A stretch of DNA of 64,000 bases from Panagrolaimus kolymaensis (Eukaryota > Nematoda > Chromadorea > Rhabditida > Panagrolaimidae): the NCBI GenBank assembly GCA_028622995.1, contig JAJQJQ010000002.1, positions 8,742,001 through 8,806,000 on the forward strand. The letters are read 5' to 3'. This document shows positions 8,550 to 23,100 of this stretch, piece after piece (position 1 is the first letter of the stretch; each line of letters starts with the position of its first letter). Position numbers and translations under genes: made by a program. The notes beneath the pieces were generated by a model. The model did no database searches. It was not told the DNA's origin and was given only the letters and a program-made list of their open reading frames with translations.

Positions 8550-9850
8550 GTAAATTCATAAACTTTTTTTTTGTTCGAATTTTCTTAAAACATTTTTTCT
8601 AGCCCAACAACACTGTAAAGCATCGAGGTTTTTTATTTTACCATTCATCAAATTTTTCATCCAAACTATGTTTTATTTGTTTTGGATTTTAAGTAAATTC
8701 ATAAACTATTTTTTTTGTTCGAATTTTCTTAAAACATTTTTTCTAGCCCAACAACACTGTAAAGCATCGAGGTTATTTATTTTCTTTTCATCAAATTTTT
8801 CATCCAAACTATGTTTTATTTGTTTTGGATTTTAAGTAAATTCATAAACTTTTTTTTTGTTCGAATTTTCTTTAAACATTTTTTCTAGCCCAACAACACT
8901 GTAAAGCATCGAGGTTTTTTATTTTCCATTCATCAAATTTTTCATCCAAACTATGTTTTATTTGTTTTGGATTTTAAGTAAATTCATAAACTATTTTTTT
9001 TGTTCTAATTTTCTTAAAACATTTTTTCTAGCCCAACAACACTGTAAAGCATCGAGGTTTTTTATTTTCTTTTCATCAAATTTTTCATCCAAACTATGTT
9101 TTATTTGTTTTGGATTTTAAGTAAATTCATAAACTTTTTTTTTGTTCGAATTTTCTTAAAACATTTTTTCTAGCCCAACAACACTGTAAAGCATCGAGGT
9201 TTTTTATTTTCTTTTCATCAAATTTTTCATCCAAACTATGTTTTATTTGTTTTGGATTTTAAGTAAATTCATAAACTATTTTTTTTGTTCGAATTTTCTT
9301 AAAACATTTCTCTAGCCCAACAACACTGTAAAGCATCGAGGTTTTTTATTTTCCCTTCATCAAATTTTTCATCCAAACTATGTTTTATTTGTTTTGGATT
9401 TTAAGTAAATTCATAAACTATTTTTTTTGTTCGAATTTTCTTAAAACATTTTTTCTAGCCCAACAACACTGTAAAGCATCGAGGTTTTTTATTTTCTTTT
9501 CATCAAATTTTTCATCCAAACTATGTTTTATTTGTTTTGGATTTTAAGTAAATTCATAAACTTTTTTTTTGTTCGAATTTTCTTAAAACATTTTTTCTAG
9601 CCCAACAACACTGTAAAGCATCGAGGTTTTTTATTTTCCATTCATCAAATTTTTCATCCAAACTATGTTTTATTTGTTTTGGATTTTAAGTAAATTCATA
9701 AACTATTTTTTTTGTTCTAATTTTCTTAAAACATTTTTTCTAGCCCAACAACACTGTAAAGCATCGAGGTTTTTTATTTTCTTTTCATCAAATTTTTCAT
9801 CCAAACTATGTTTTATTTGTTTTGGATTTTAAGTAAATTCATAAACTATT
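8550..9850 (+). repeat. Five-monomer (712-bp) higher-order repeat
   Basis: Rare variants recur at 712 bases: TTGTTCTAATTTTC (TCTAA at 9004 and 9716) and TTTTCCATTCATC just before each. They are mixed with TTTTCTTTTCATC and T9-tract monomers. The first copy also contains a private change, TTTTACCATTC, near 8640. Confidence 0.75.
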
Positions 9851-10439
9851 TTTTTTGTTCGAATTTTCTTAAAACATTTCTATAGCCCAACAACACTGTA
9901 AAGCATCGAGGTTTTTTATTTTCCCTTCATCAAATTTTTCATCCAAACTATGTTTTATTTGTTTTGGATTTTAAGTAAATTCATAAACTATTTTTTTTGT
10001 TCGAATTTTCTTAAAACATTTCTATAGCCCAACAACACTGTAAAGCATCGAGGTTTTTTATTTTCCCTTCATCAAATTTTTCATCCAAACTATGTTTTAT
10101 TTGTTTTGGATTTTAAGTAAATTCATAAACTATTTTTTTTGTTCGAATTTTCTTAAAACATTTCTCTAGCCCAACAACACTGTAAAGCATCGAGGTTTTT
10201 TATTTTCCCTTCATCAAATTTTTCATCCAAACTATGTTTTATTTGTTTTGGATTTTAAGTAAATTCATAAACTATTTTTTTTGTTCCAATTTTCTTAAAA
10301 CATTTATCTAGCCCAACAACACTGTAAAGCATCGTGGTTTTTTATTTTCCCTTCATCAAATTTTTCATCCAAACTATGTTTTATTTGTTTTGGATTTTAA
10401 GTAAATTCATAAACTATTTTTTTTGTTCGAATTTTCTTA

Positions 10440-13400
10440 AAACATTTCTCTAGCCCAACAACACTGTAAAGCATCGAGGTTTTTTATTTTCCCTTCATCA
10501 AATTTTTCATCCAAACTATGTTTTATTTGTTTTGGATTTTAAGTAAATTCATAAACTATTGTTTTGTTCGAATTTTCTTAAAACATTTATCTAGCCCAAC
10601 AACACTGTAAAGCATCGAGGTTTTTTATTTTCCCTTCATCAAATTTTTCATCCAAACTATGTTTTATTTGTTTTGGATTTTAAGTAAATTCATAAACTAT
10701 TTTTTTTGTTCGAATTTTCTTAAAACATTTCTCTAGCCCAACAACACTGTAAAGCATCGAGGTTTTTTATTTTCCCTTCATCAAATTTTTCATCCAAACT
10801 ATGTTTTATTTGTTTTGGATTTTAAGTAAATTCATAAACTATTGTTTTGTTCGAATTTTCTTAAAACATTTATCTAGCCCAACAACACTGTAAAGCATCG
10901 AGGTTTTTTATTTTCCCTTCATCAAATTTTTCATCCAAACTATGTTTTATTTGTTTTGGATTTTAAGTAAATTCATAAACTATTGTTTTGTTCGAATTTT
11001 CTTAAAACATTTATCTAGCCCAACAACACTGTAAAGCATCGAGGTTTTTTATTTTCCCTTCATCAAATTTTTCATCCAAACTATGTTTTATTTGTTTTGG
11101 ATTTTAAGTAAATTCATAAACTATTGTTTTGTTCGAATTTTCTTAAAACATTTATCTAGCCCAACAACACTGTAAAGCATCGAGGTTTTTTATTTTCCCT
11201 TCATCAAATTTTTCATCCAAACTATGGTTTATTTGTTTTGGATTTTAAGTAAATTCATAAACTATTTTTTTTGTTCGAATTTTCTTAAAACATTTCTCTA
11301 GCCCAACAACACTGTAAAGCATCGAGGTTTTTTATTTTCCCTTCATCAAATTTTTCATCCAAACTATGTTTTATTTGTTTTGGATTTTAAGTAAATTCAT
11401 AAACTATTTTTTTTGTTCGAATTTTCTTAAAACATTTCTCTAGCCCAACAACACTGTAAAGCATCGAGGTTTTTTATTTTCCCTTCATCAAATTTTTCAT
11501 CCAAACTATGTTTTATTTGTTTTGGATTTTAAGTAAATTCATAAACTATTTTTTTTGTTCGAATTTTCTTAAAACATTTCTCTAGCCCAACAACACTGTA
11601 AAGCATCGAGGTTTTTTATTTTCCCTTCATCAAATTTTTCATCCAAACTATGTTTTATTTGTTTTGGATTTTAAGTAAATTCATAAACTATTTTTTTTGT
11701 TCCAATTTTCTTAAAACATTTTTTCTAGCCCAACAACACTGTAAAGCATCGTGGTTTTTTATTTTCCCTTCATCAAATTTTTCATCCAAACTATGTTTTA
11801 TTTGTTTTGGATTTTAAGTAAATTCATAAACTATTGTTTTGTTCGAATTTTCTTAAAACATTTATCTAGCCCAACAACACTGTAAAGCATCGAGGTTTTT
11901 TATTTTCCCTTCATCAAATTTTTCATCCAAACTATGTTTTATTTGTTTTGGATTTTAAGTAAATTCATAAACTATTTTTTTTGTTCGAATTTTCTTAAAA
12001 CATTTCTCTAGCCCAACAACACTGTAAAGCATCGAGGTTTTTTATTTTCCCTTCATCAAATTTTTCATCCAAACTATGTTTTATTTGTTTTGGATTTTAA
12101 GTAAATTCATAAACTATTTTTTTTGTTCGAATTTTCTTAAAACATTTCTCTAGCCCAACAACACTGTAAAGCATCGAGGTTTTTTATTTTCCCTTCATCA
12201 AATTTTTCATCCAAACTATGTTTTATTTGTTTTGGATTTTAAGTAAATTCATAAACTATTTTTTTTGTTCCAATTTTCTTAAAACATTTTTTCTAGCCCA
12301 ACAACACTGTAAAGCATCGTGGTTTTTTATTTTCCCTTCATCAAATTTTTCATCCAAACTATGTTTTATTTGTTTTGGATTTTAAGTAAATTCATAAACT
12401 ATTTTTTTTGTTCGAATTTTCTTAAAACATTTCTCTAGCCCAACAACACTGTAAAGCATCGAGGTTTTTTATTTTCCCTTCATCAAATTTTTCATCCAAA
12501 CTATGTTTTATTTGTTTTGGATTTTAAGTAAATTCATAAACTATTGTTTTGTTCGAATTTTCTTAAAACATTTATCTAGCCCAACAACACTGTAAAGCAT
12601 CGAGGTTTTTTATTTTCCCTTCATCAAATTTTTCATCCAAACTATGTTTTATTTGTTTTGGATTTTAAGTAAATTCATAAACTATTGTTTTGTTCGAATT
12701 TTCTTAAAACATTTATCTAGCCCAACAACACTGTAAAGCATCGAGGTTTTTTATTTTCCCTTCATCAAATTTTTCATCCAAACTATGTTTTATTTGTTTT
12801 GGATTTTAAGTAAATTCATAAACTATTGTTTTGTTCGAATTTTCTTAAAACATTTATCTAGCCCAACAACACTGTAAAGCATCGAGGTTTTTTATTTTCC
12901 CTTCATCAAATTTTTCATCCAAACTATGGTTTATTTGTTTTGGATTTTAAGTAAATTCATAAACTATTTTTTTTGTTCGAATTTTCTTAAAACATTTCTC
13001 TAGCCCAGCAACACTGTAAAGCATCGAGGTTTTTTTATTTTCCCTTCATCAAATTTTTCATCCAAACTATGTTTTATTTGTTTTGGATTTTAATTAAATT
13101 CATAAACTATTGTTTTGTTCGAATTTTCTTAAAACATTTATCTAGCCCAACAACACTGTAAAGCATCGAGGTTTTTTATTTTCCCTTCATCAAATTTTTC
13201 ATCCAAACTATGGTTTATTTGTTTTGGATTTTAAGTAAATTCATAAACTATTGTTTTGTTCGAATTTTCTTAAAACATTTATCTAGCCCAACAACACTGT
13301 AAAGCATCGAGGTTTTTTATTTTCCCTTCATCAAATTTTTCATCCAAACTATGTTTTATTTGTTTTGGATTTTAAGTAAATTCATAAACTATTTTTTTTG

Positions 13401-16400
13401 TTCGAATTTTCTTAAAACATTTCTCTAGCCCAACAACACTGTAAAGCATCGAGGTTTTTTATTTTCCCTTCATCAAATTTTTCATCCAAACTATGTTTTT
13501 TTTGTTTTGGATTTTAAGTAAATTCATAAACTATTTTTTTTGTTCGAATTTTCTTAAAACATTTCTCTAGCCCAACAACACTGTAAAGCATCGAGGTTTT
13601 TTATTTTCCCTTCATCAAATTTTTCATCCAAACTATGGTTTATTTGTTTTGGATTTTAAGTAAATTCATAAACTATTTTTTTTGTTCGAATTTTCTTAAA
13701 ACATTTATCTAGCCCAACAACACTGTAAAGCATCGAGGTTTTTTATTTTCCCTTCATCAAATTTTTCATCCAAACTATGTTTTATTTGTTTTGGATTTTA
13801 AGTAAATTCATAAACTATTTTTTTTGTTCGAATTTTCTTAAAACATTTCTCTAGCCCAGCAACACTGTAAAGCATCGAGGTTTTTTATTTTCCCTTCATC
13901 AAATTTTTCATCCAAACTATGGTTTATTTGTTTTGGATTTTAAGTAAATTCATAAACTATTTTTTTTGTTCGAATTTTCTTAAAACATTTATCTAGCCCA
14001 ACAACACTGTAAATCATCGAGGTTTTTTATTTTCCCTTCATCAAATTTTTCATCCAAACTATGTTTTATTTGTTTTGGATTTTAAGTAAATTCATAAACT
14101 ATTTTTTTTGTTCGAATTTTCTTAAAACATTTCTCTAGCCCAACAACACTGTAAAGCATCGAGGTTTTTTATTTTCCCTTCATCAAATTTTTCATCCAAA
14201 CTATGTTTTATTTGTTTTGGATTTTAAGTAAATTCATAAACTATTGTTTTGTTCGAATTTTCTTAAAACATTTATCTAGCCCAACAACACTGTAAAGCAT
14301 CGAGGTTTTTTATTTTCCCTTCATCAAATTTTTCATCCAAACTATGTTTTATTTGTTTTGGATTTTAAGTAAATTCATAAACTATTGTTTTGTTCGAATT
14401 TTCTTAAAACATTTATCTAGCCCAACAACACTGTAAAGCATCGAGGTTTTTTATTTTCCCTTCATCAAATTTTTCATCCAAACTATGTTTTATTTGTTTT
14501 GGATTTTAAGTAAATTCATAAACTATTGTTTTGTTCGAATTTTCTTAAAACATTTATCTAGCCCAACAACACTGTAAAGCATCGAGGTTTTTTATTTTCC
14601 CTTCATCAAATTTTTCATCCAAACTATGGTTTATTTGTTTTGGATTTTAAGTAAATTCATAAACTATTTTTTTTGTTCGAATTTTCTTAAAACATTTCTC
14701 TAGCCCAACAACACTGTAAAGCATCGAGGTTTTTTATTTTCCCTTCATCAAAATTTTCATCCAAACTATGTTTTATTTGTTTTGGATTTTAAGTAAATTC
14801 ATAAACTATTTTTTTTGTTCGAATTTTCTTAAAACATTTCTCTAGCCCAACAACACTGTAAAGCATCGAGGTTTTTTATTTTCCCTTCATCAAATTTTTC
14901 ATCCAAACTATGTTTTATTTGTTTTGGATTTTAAGTAAATTCATAAACTATTTTTTTTGTTCGAATTTTCTTAAAACATTTCTCTAGCCCAACAACACTG
15001 TAAAGCATCGAGGTTTTTTATTTTCCCTTCATCAAATTTTTCATCCAAACTATGTTTTATTTGTTTTGGATTTTAAGTAAATTCATAAACTATTTTTTTT
15101 GTTCCAATTTTCTTAAAACATTTTTTCTAGCCCAACAACACTGTAAAGCATCGTGGTTTTTTATTTTCCCTTCATCAAATTTTTCATCCAAACTATGTTT
15201 TATTTGTTTTGGATTTTAAGTAAATTCATAAACTATTTTTTTTGTTCGAATTTTCTTAAAACATTTCTCTAGCCCAACAACACTGTAAAGCATCGAGGTT
15301 TTTTATTTTCCCTTCATCAAATTTTTCATCCAAACTATGTTTTATTTGTTTTGGATTTTAAGTAAATTCATAAACTATTGTTTTGTTCGAATTTTCTTAA
15401 AACATTTATCTAGCCCAACAACACTGTAAAGCATCGAGGTTTTTTATTTTCCCTTCATCAAATTTTTCATCCAAACTATGTTTTATTTGTTTTGGATTTT
15501 AAGTAAATTCATAAACTATTGTTTTGTTCGAATTTTCTTAAAACATTTATCTAGCCCAACAACACTGTAAAGCATCGAGGTTTTTTATTTTCCCTTCATC
15601 AAATTTTTCATCCAAACTATGTTTTATTTGTTTTGGATTTTAAGTAAATTCATAAACTATTGTTTTGTTCGAATTTTCTTAAAACATTTATCTAGCCCAA
15701 CAACACTGTAAAGCATCGAGGTTTTTTATTTTCCCTTCATCAAATTTTTCATCCAAACTATGGTTTATTTGTTTTGGATTTTAAGTAAATTCATAAACTA
15801 TTTTTTTTGTTCGAATTTTCTTAAAACATTTCTCTAGCCCAGCAACACTGTAAAGCATCGAGGTTTTTTTATTTTCCCTTCATCAAATTTTTCATCCAAA
15901 CTATGTTTTATTTGTTTTGGATTTTAATTAAATTCATAAACTATTGTTTTGTTCGAATTTTCTTAAAACATTTATCTAGCCCAACAACACTGTAAAGCAT
16001 CGAGGTTTTTTATTTTCCCTTCATCAAATTTTTCATCCAAACTATGGTTTATTTGTTTTGGATTTTAAGTAAATTCATAAACTATTGTTTTGTTCGAATT
16101 TTCTTAAAACATTTATCTAGCCCAACAACACTGTAAAGCATCGAGGTTTTTTATTTTCCCTTCATCAAATTTTTCATCCAAACTATGTTTTATTTGTTTT
16201 GGATTTTAAGTAAATTCATAAACTATTTTTTTTGTTCGAATTTTCTTAAAACATTTCTCTAGCCCAACAACACTGTAAAGCATCGAGGTTTTTTATTTTC
16301 CCTTCATCAAATTTTTCATCCAAACTATGTTTTTTTTGTTTTGGATTTTAAGTAAATTCATAAACTATTTTTTTTGTTCGAATTTTCTTAAAACATTTCT

Positions 16401-17100
16401 CTAGCCCAACAACACTGTAAAGCATCGAGGTTTTTTATTTTCCCTTCATCAAATTTTTCATCCAAACTATGGTTTATTTGTTTTGGATTTTAAGTAAATT
16501 CATAAACTATTTTTTTTGTTCGAATTTTCTTAAAACATTTATCTAGCCCAACAACACTGTAAATCATCGAGGTTTGTTATTTTCCCTTCATCAAATTTTT
16601 CATCCAAACTATGTTTTATTTGTTTTGGATTTTAAGTAAATTCATAAACTATTGTTTTGTTCGAATTTTCTTAAAACATTTATCTAGCCCAACAACACTG
16701 TAAATCATCGAGGTTTGTTATTTTCCCTTCATCAAATTTTTCATCCAAACTATGTTTTATTTGTTTTGGATTTTAAGTAAATTCATAAACTATTTTTTTT
16801 GTTCGAATTTTCTTAAAACATTTATCTAGCCCAACAACACTGTAAAGCATCGAGGTTTTTTATTTTCCCTTCATCAAATTTTTCATCCAAACTATGTTTT
16901 ATTTGTTTTGGATTTTAAGTAAATTCATAAACTATTTTTTTTGTTCGAATTTTCTTAAAACATTTCTCTAGCCCAGCAACACTGTAAAGCATCGAGGTTT
17001 TTTATTTTCCCTTCATCAAATTTTTCATCCAAACTATGTTTTATTTGTTTTGGATTTTAAGTAAATTCATAAACTATTGTTTTGTTCGAATTTTCTTAAA
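10440..17100 (+). repeat. Domain of CTATTG / ATCTAG monomers with 2,834-bp repeats
   Basis: Monomers with CTATTGTTTTGTTCG (141 bp) alternate with CTCTAG and CTATGG forms. Four independent private variants recur at exactly 2,834 bases: TTGTTCCAATT at 12271/15105, TAGCCCAGCA at 13001/15835, TTTTAATTAAATTC at 13093/15927, and CTATG followed by T8 at 13491/16325. A later marker, TAAATCATCGAGG at 14011/16561, is offset by 2,550, so two monomers (284 bp) differ between the copies. Confidence 0.8.
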
Positions 17101-17199
17101 ACATTTATCTAGCCCAACAACACTGTAAAGCATCGAGGTTTTTTATTTTCCCTTCATCAAATTTTTCATCCAAACTATGTTTTATTTGTTTTGGATTTT

Positions 17200-20100
17200 A
17201 AGTAAATTCATAAACTATTTTTTTTGTTCGAATTTTCTTAAAACATTTTTTCTAGCCCAACAACACTGTAAAGCATCGTGGTTTTTTATTTTCCCTTCAT
17301 CAAATTTTTCATCCAAACTATGTTTTATTTGTTTTGGATTTTAAGTAAATTCATAAACTTTTTTTTTGTTCGAATTTTCTTAAAACATTTTTTCTAGCCC
17401 AATAACACTGTAAAGCATCGAGGTTTTTTATTTTCCCTTCATCAAATTTTTCATCCAAACTATGTTTTATTTGTTTTGGATTTTAAGTAAATTCATAAAC
17501 TATTTTTTTTGTTCGAATTTTCTTAAAACATTTTTTCTAGCGCAACAACACTGTAAAGCATCGAGGTTTTTTATTTTCCCTTCATCAAATTTTTCATCCA
17601 AACTATGTTTTATTTGTTTTGGATTTTAAGTAAATTCATAAACTATTTTTTTTGTTCGAATTTTCTTAAAACATTTCTCTAGCCCAACAACACTGTAAAG
17701 CATCGAGGTTTTTTATTTTCCCTTCATCAAATTTTTCATCCAAACTATGTTTTATTTGTTTTGGATTTTAAGTAAATTCATAAACTATTGTTTTGTTCGA
17801 ATTTTCTTAAAACATTTATCTAGCCCAACAACACTGTAAAGCATCGAGGTTTTTTATTTTCCCTTCATCAAATTTTTCATCCAAACTATGTTTTATTTGT
17901 TTTGGATTTTAAGTAAATTCATAAACTATTTTTTTTGTTCGAATTTTCTTAAAACATTTTTTCTAGCGCAACAACACTGTAAAGCATCGAGGTTTTTTAT
18001 TTTCCCTTCATCAAATTTTTCATCCAAACTATGTTTTATTTGTTTTGGATTTTAAGTAAATTCATAAACTATTTTTTTTGTTCGAATTTTCTTAAAACAT
18101 TTCTCTAGCCCAACAACACTGTAAAGCATCGAGGTTTTTTATTTTCCCTTCATCAAATTTTTCATCCAAACTATGTTTTATTTGTTTTGGATTTTAAGTA
18201 AATTCAAACTATTGTTTTTTTCGAATTTTCTTAAAACATTTATCTAGCCCAACAACACTGTAAAGCATCGAGGTTTTTTATTTTCCCTTCATCAAATTTT
18301 TCATCCAAACTATGTTTTATTTGTTTTGGATTTTAAGTAAATTCATAAACTATTTTTTTTGTTCGAATTTTCTTAAAACATTTTTTCTAGCGCAACAACA
18401 CTGTAAAGCATCGAGGTTTTTTATTTTCCCTTCATCAAATTTTTCATCCAAACTATGTTTTATTTGTTTTGGATTTTAAGTAAATTCATAAACTATTGTT
18501 TTGTTCGAATTTTCTTAAAACATTTATCTAGCCCAACAACACTGTAAAGCATCGAGGTTTTTTATTTTCCCTTCATCAAATTTTTCATCCAAACTATGTT
18601 TTATTTGTTTTGGAATTTAAGTAAATTCATAAACTATTTTTTTTGTTCGAATTTTCTTAAAACATTTTTTCTAGCGCAACAACACTGTAAAGCATCGAGG
18701 TTTTTTATTTTCCCTTCATCAAATTTTTCATCCAAACTATGTTTTATTTGTTTTGGATTTTAAGTAAATTCATAAACTATTGTTTTGTTCGAATTTTCTT
18801 AAAACATTTATCTAGCCCAACAACACTGTAAAGCATCGAGGTTTTTTATTTTCCCTTCATCAAATTTTTCATCCAAACTATGTTTTATTTGTTTTGGATT
18901 TTAAGTAAATTCATAAACTATTTTTTTTGTTCGAATTTTCTTAAAACATTTATCTAGCCCAACAACACTGTAAAGCATCGAGTTTTTTTATTTTCCCTTC
19001 ATCAAATTTTTCATCCAAACTATGTTTTATTTGTTTTGGATTTTAAGTAAATTCATAAACTATTTTTTTTGTTCGAATTTTCTTAAAACATTTTTTCTAG
19101 CCCAACAACACTGTAAAGCATCGTGGTTTTTTATTTTCCCTTCATCAAATTTTTCATCCAAACTATGTTTTATTTGTTTTGGATTTTAAGTAAATTCATA
19201 AACTATTTTTTTTGTTCGAATTTTCTTAAAACATTTCTCTAGCCCAACAACACTGTAAAGCATCGAGGTTTTTTATTTTCCCTTCATCAAATTTTTCATC
19301 CAAACTATGTTTTATTTGTTTTGGATTTTAAGTAAATTCATAAACTATTTTTTTTGTTCGAATTTTCTTAAAACATTTTTTCTAGCCCAACAACACTGTA
19401 AAGCATCGTGGTTTTTTATTTTCCCTTCATCAAATTTTTCATCCAAACTATGTTTTATTTGTTTTGGATTTTAAGTAAATTCATAAACTATTTTTTTTGT
19501 TCGAATTTTCTTAAAGCATTTTTTCTAGCCCAACAACACTGTAAAGCATCGTGGTTTTTTATTTTCCCTTCATCAAATTTTTCATCCAAACTATGTTTTA
19601 TTTGTTTTGGATTTTAAGTAAATTCATAAACTTTTTTTTTGTTCGAATTTTCTTAAAACATTTTTTCTAGCCCAACAACACTGTAAAGCATCGAGGTTTT
19701 TTATTTTCTTTTCATCAAATTTTTCATCCAAACTATGTTTTATTTGTTTTGGATTTTAAGTAAATTCATAAACTTTTTTTTTGTTCGAATTTTCTTAAAA
19801 CATTTTTTCTAGCCCAACAACACTGTAAAGCATCGAGGTTTTTTATTTTCCCTTCATCAAACTTTTCATCCAAACTATGTTTTATTTGTTTTGGATTTTA
19901 AGTAAATTCATAAACTATTTTTTTTGTTCGAATTTTCTTAAAACATTTATCTAGCCCAACAACACTGTAAAGCATCGAGGTTTTTTATTTTCCCTTCATC
20001 AAATTTTTCATCCAAACTATGTTTTATTTGTTTTGGATTTTAAGTAAATTCATAAACTATTTTTTTTGTTCGAATTTTCTTAAAACATTTTTTCTAGCCC

Positions 20101-23100
20101 AACAACACTGTAAAGCATCGTGGTTTTTTATTTTCCCTTCATCAAATTTTTCATCCAAACTATGTTTTATTTGTTTTGGATTTTAAGTAAATTCATAAAC
20201 TATTTTTTTTGTTCGAATTTTCTTAAAGCATTTTTTCTAGCCCAACAACACTGTAAAGCATCGTGGTTTTTTATTTTCCCTTCATCAAATTTTTCATCCA
20301 AACTATGTTTTATTTGTTTTGGATTTTAAGTAAATTCATAAAATTTTTTTTTGTTCGAATTTTCTTAAAACATTTTTTCTAGCCCAACAACACTGTAAAG
20401 CATCGAGGTTTTTTATTTTCTTTTCATCAAATTTTTCATCCAAACTATGTTTTATTTGTTTTGGATTTTAAGTAAATTCATAAACTTTTTTTTTGTTCGA
20501 ATTTTCTTAAAACATTTTTTCTAGCCCAACAACACTGTAAAGCATCGAGGTTTTTTATTTTCCCTTCATCAAATTTTTCATCCAAACTATGTTTTATTTG
20601 TTTTGGATTTTAAGTAAATTCATAAACTATTTTTTTTGTTCGAATTTTCTTAAAACATTTTTTCTAGCGCAACAACACTGTAAAGCATCGAGGTTTTTTA
20701 TTTTCCCTTCATCAAATTTTTCATCCAAACTATGTTTTATTTGTTTTGGATTTTAAGTAAATTCATAAACTATTGTTTTGTTCGAATTTTCTTAAAACAT
20801 TTATCTAGCCCAACAACACTGTAAAGCATCGAGGTTTTTTATTTTCCCTTCATCAAATTTTTCATCCAAACTATGTTTTATTTGTTTTGGATTTTAAGTA
20901 AATTCATAAACTATTTTTTTTGTTCGAATTTTCTTAAAACATTTATCTAGCCCAACAACACTGTAAAGCATCGAGGTTTTTTATTTTCCCTTTATCAAAT
21001 TTTTCATCCAAACTATGTTTTATTTGTTTTGGATTTTAAGTAAATTCATAAACTATTTTTTTTGTTCGAATTTTCTTAAAACATTTTTTCTAGCCCAACA
21101 ACACTGTAAAGCATCGAGGTTTTTTATTTTCCCTTCATCAAATTTTTCATCCAAACTATGTTTTATTTGTTTTGGATTTTAAGTAAATTCAAACTATTGT
21201 TTTTTTCGAATTTTCTTAAAACATTTATCTAGCCCAACAACACTGTAAAGCATCGAGGTTTTTTATTTTCCCTTCATCAAATTTTTCATCCAAACTATGT
21301 TTTATTTGTTTTGGATTTTAAGTAAATTCATAAACTATTTTTTTTGTTCGAATTTTCTTAAAGCATTTTTTCTAGCCCAACAACACTGTAAAGCATCGTG
21401 GTTTTTTATTTTCCCTTCATCAAATTTTTCATCCAAACTATGTTTTATTTGTTTTGGATTTTAAGTAAATTCATAAACTTTTTTTTTGTTCGAATTTTCT
21501 TAAAACATTTTTTCTAGCCCAAAAACACTGTAAAGCATCGAGGTTTTTTATTTTCTTTTCATCAAATTTTTCATCCAAACTATGTTTTATTTGTTTTGGA
21601 TTTTAAGTAAATTCATAAACTTTTTTTTTGTTCGAATTTTCTTAAAACATTTTTTCTAGCCCAACAACACTGTAAAGCATCGAGGTTTTTTATTTTCCTT
21701 TCATCAAACTTTTCATCCAAACTATGTTTTATTTGTTTTGGATTTTAAGTAAATTCATAAACTATTTTTTTTGTTCGAATTTTCTTAAAACATTTATCTA
21801 GCCCAACAACACTGTAAAGCATCGAGGTTTTTTATTTTCCCTTCATCAAATTTTTCATCCAAACTATGTTTTATTTGTTTTGGATTTTAAGTAAATTCAT
21901 AAACTATTTTTTTTGTTCGAATTTTCTTAAAACATTTTTTCTAGCCCAACAACACTGTAAAGCATCGAGGTTTTTTATTTTCCCTTCATCAAATTTTTCA
22001 TCCAAACTATGTTTTATTTGTTTTGGATTTTAAGTAAATTCATAAACTATTTTTTTTGTTCGAATTTTCTTAAAACATTTTTTCTAGCCCAACAACACTG
22101 TAAAGCATCGTGGTTTTTTATTTTCCCTTCATCAAATTTTTCATCCAAACTATGTTTTATTTGTTTTGGATTTTAAGTAAATTCATAAACTATTTTTTTT
22201 GTTCGAATTTTCTTAAAGCATTTTTTCTAGCCCAACAACACTGTAAAGCATCGTGGTTTTTTATTTTCCCTTCATCAAATTTTTCATCCAAACTATGTTT
22301 TATTTGTTTTGGATTTTAAGTAAATTCATAAACTTTTTTTTTGTTCGAATTTTCTTAAAACATTTTTTCTAGCCCAACAACACTGTAAAGCATCGAGGTT
22401 TTTTATTTTCTTTTCATCAAATTTTTCATCCAAACTATGTTTTATTTGTTTTGGATTTTAAGTAAATTCATAAACTTTTTTTTTGTTCGAATTTTCTTAA
22501 AACATTTTTTCTAGCCCAACAACACTGTAAAGCATCGAGGTTTTTTATTTTCCCTTCATCAAATTTTTCATCCAAACTATGTTTTATTTGTTTTGGATTT
22601 TAAGTAAATTCATAAACTATTTTTTTTGTTCGAATTTTCTTAAAACATTTTTTCTAGCGCAACAACACTGTAAAGCATCGAGGTTTTTTATTTTCCCTTC
22701 ATCAAATTTTTCATCCAAACTATGTTTTATTTGTTTTGGATTTTAAGTAAATTCATAAACTATTGTTTTGTTCGAATTTTCTTAAAACATTTATCTAGCC
22801 CAACAACACTGTAAAGCATCGAGGTTTTTTATTTTCCCTTCATCAAATTTTTCATCCAAACTATGTTTTATTTGTTTTGGATTTTAAGTAAATTCATAAA
22901 CTATTTTTTTTGTTCGAATTTTCTTAAAACATTTATCTAGCCCAACAACACTGTAAAGCATCGAGGTTTTTTATTTTCCCTTTATCAAATTTTTCATCCA
23001 AACTATGTTTTATTTGTTTTGGATTTTAAGTAAATTCATAAACTATTTTTTTTGTTCGAATTTTCTTAAAACATTTTTTCTAGCCCAACAACACTGTAAA

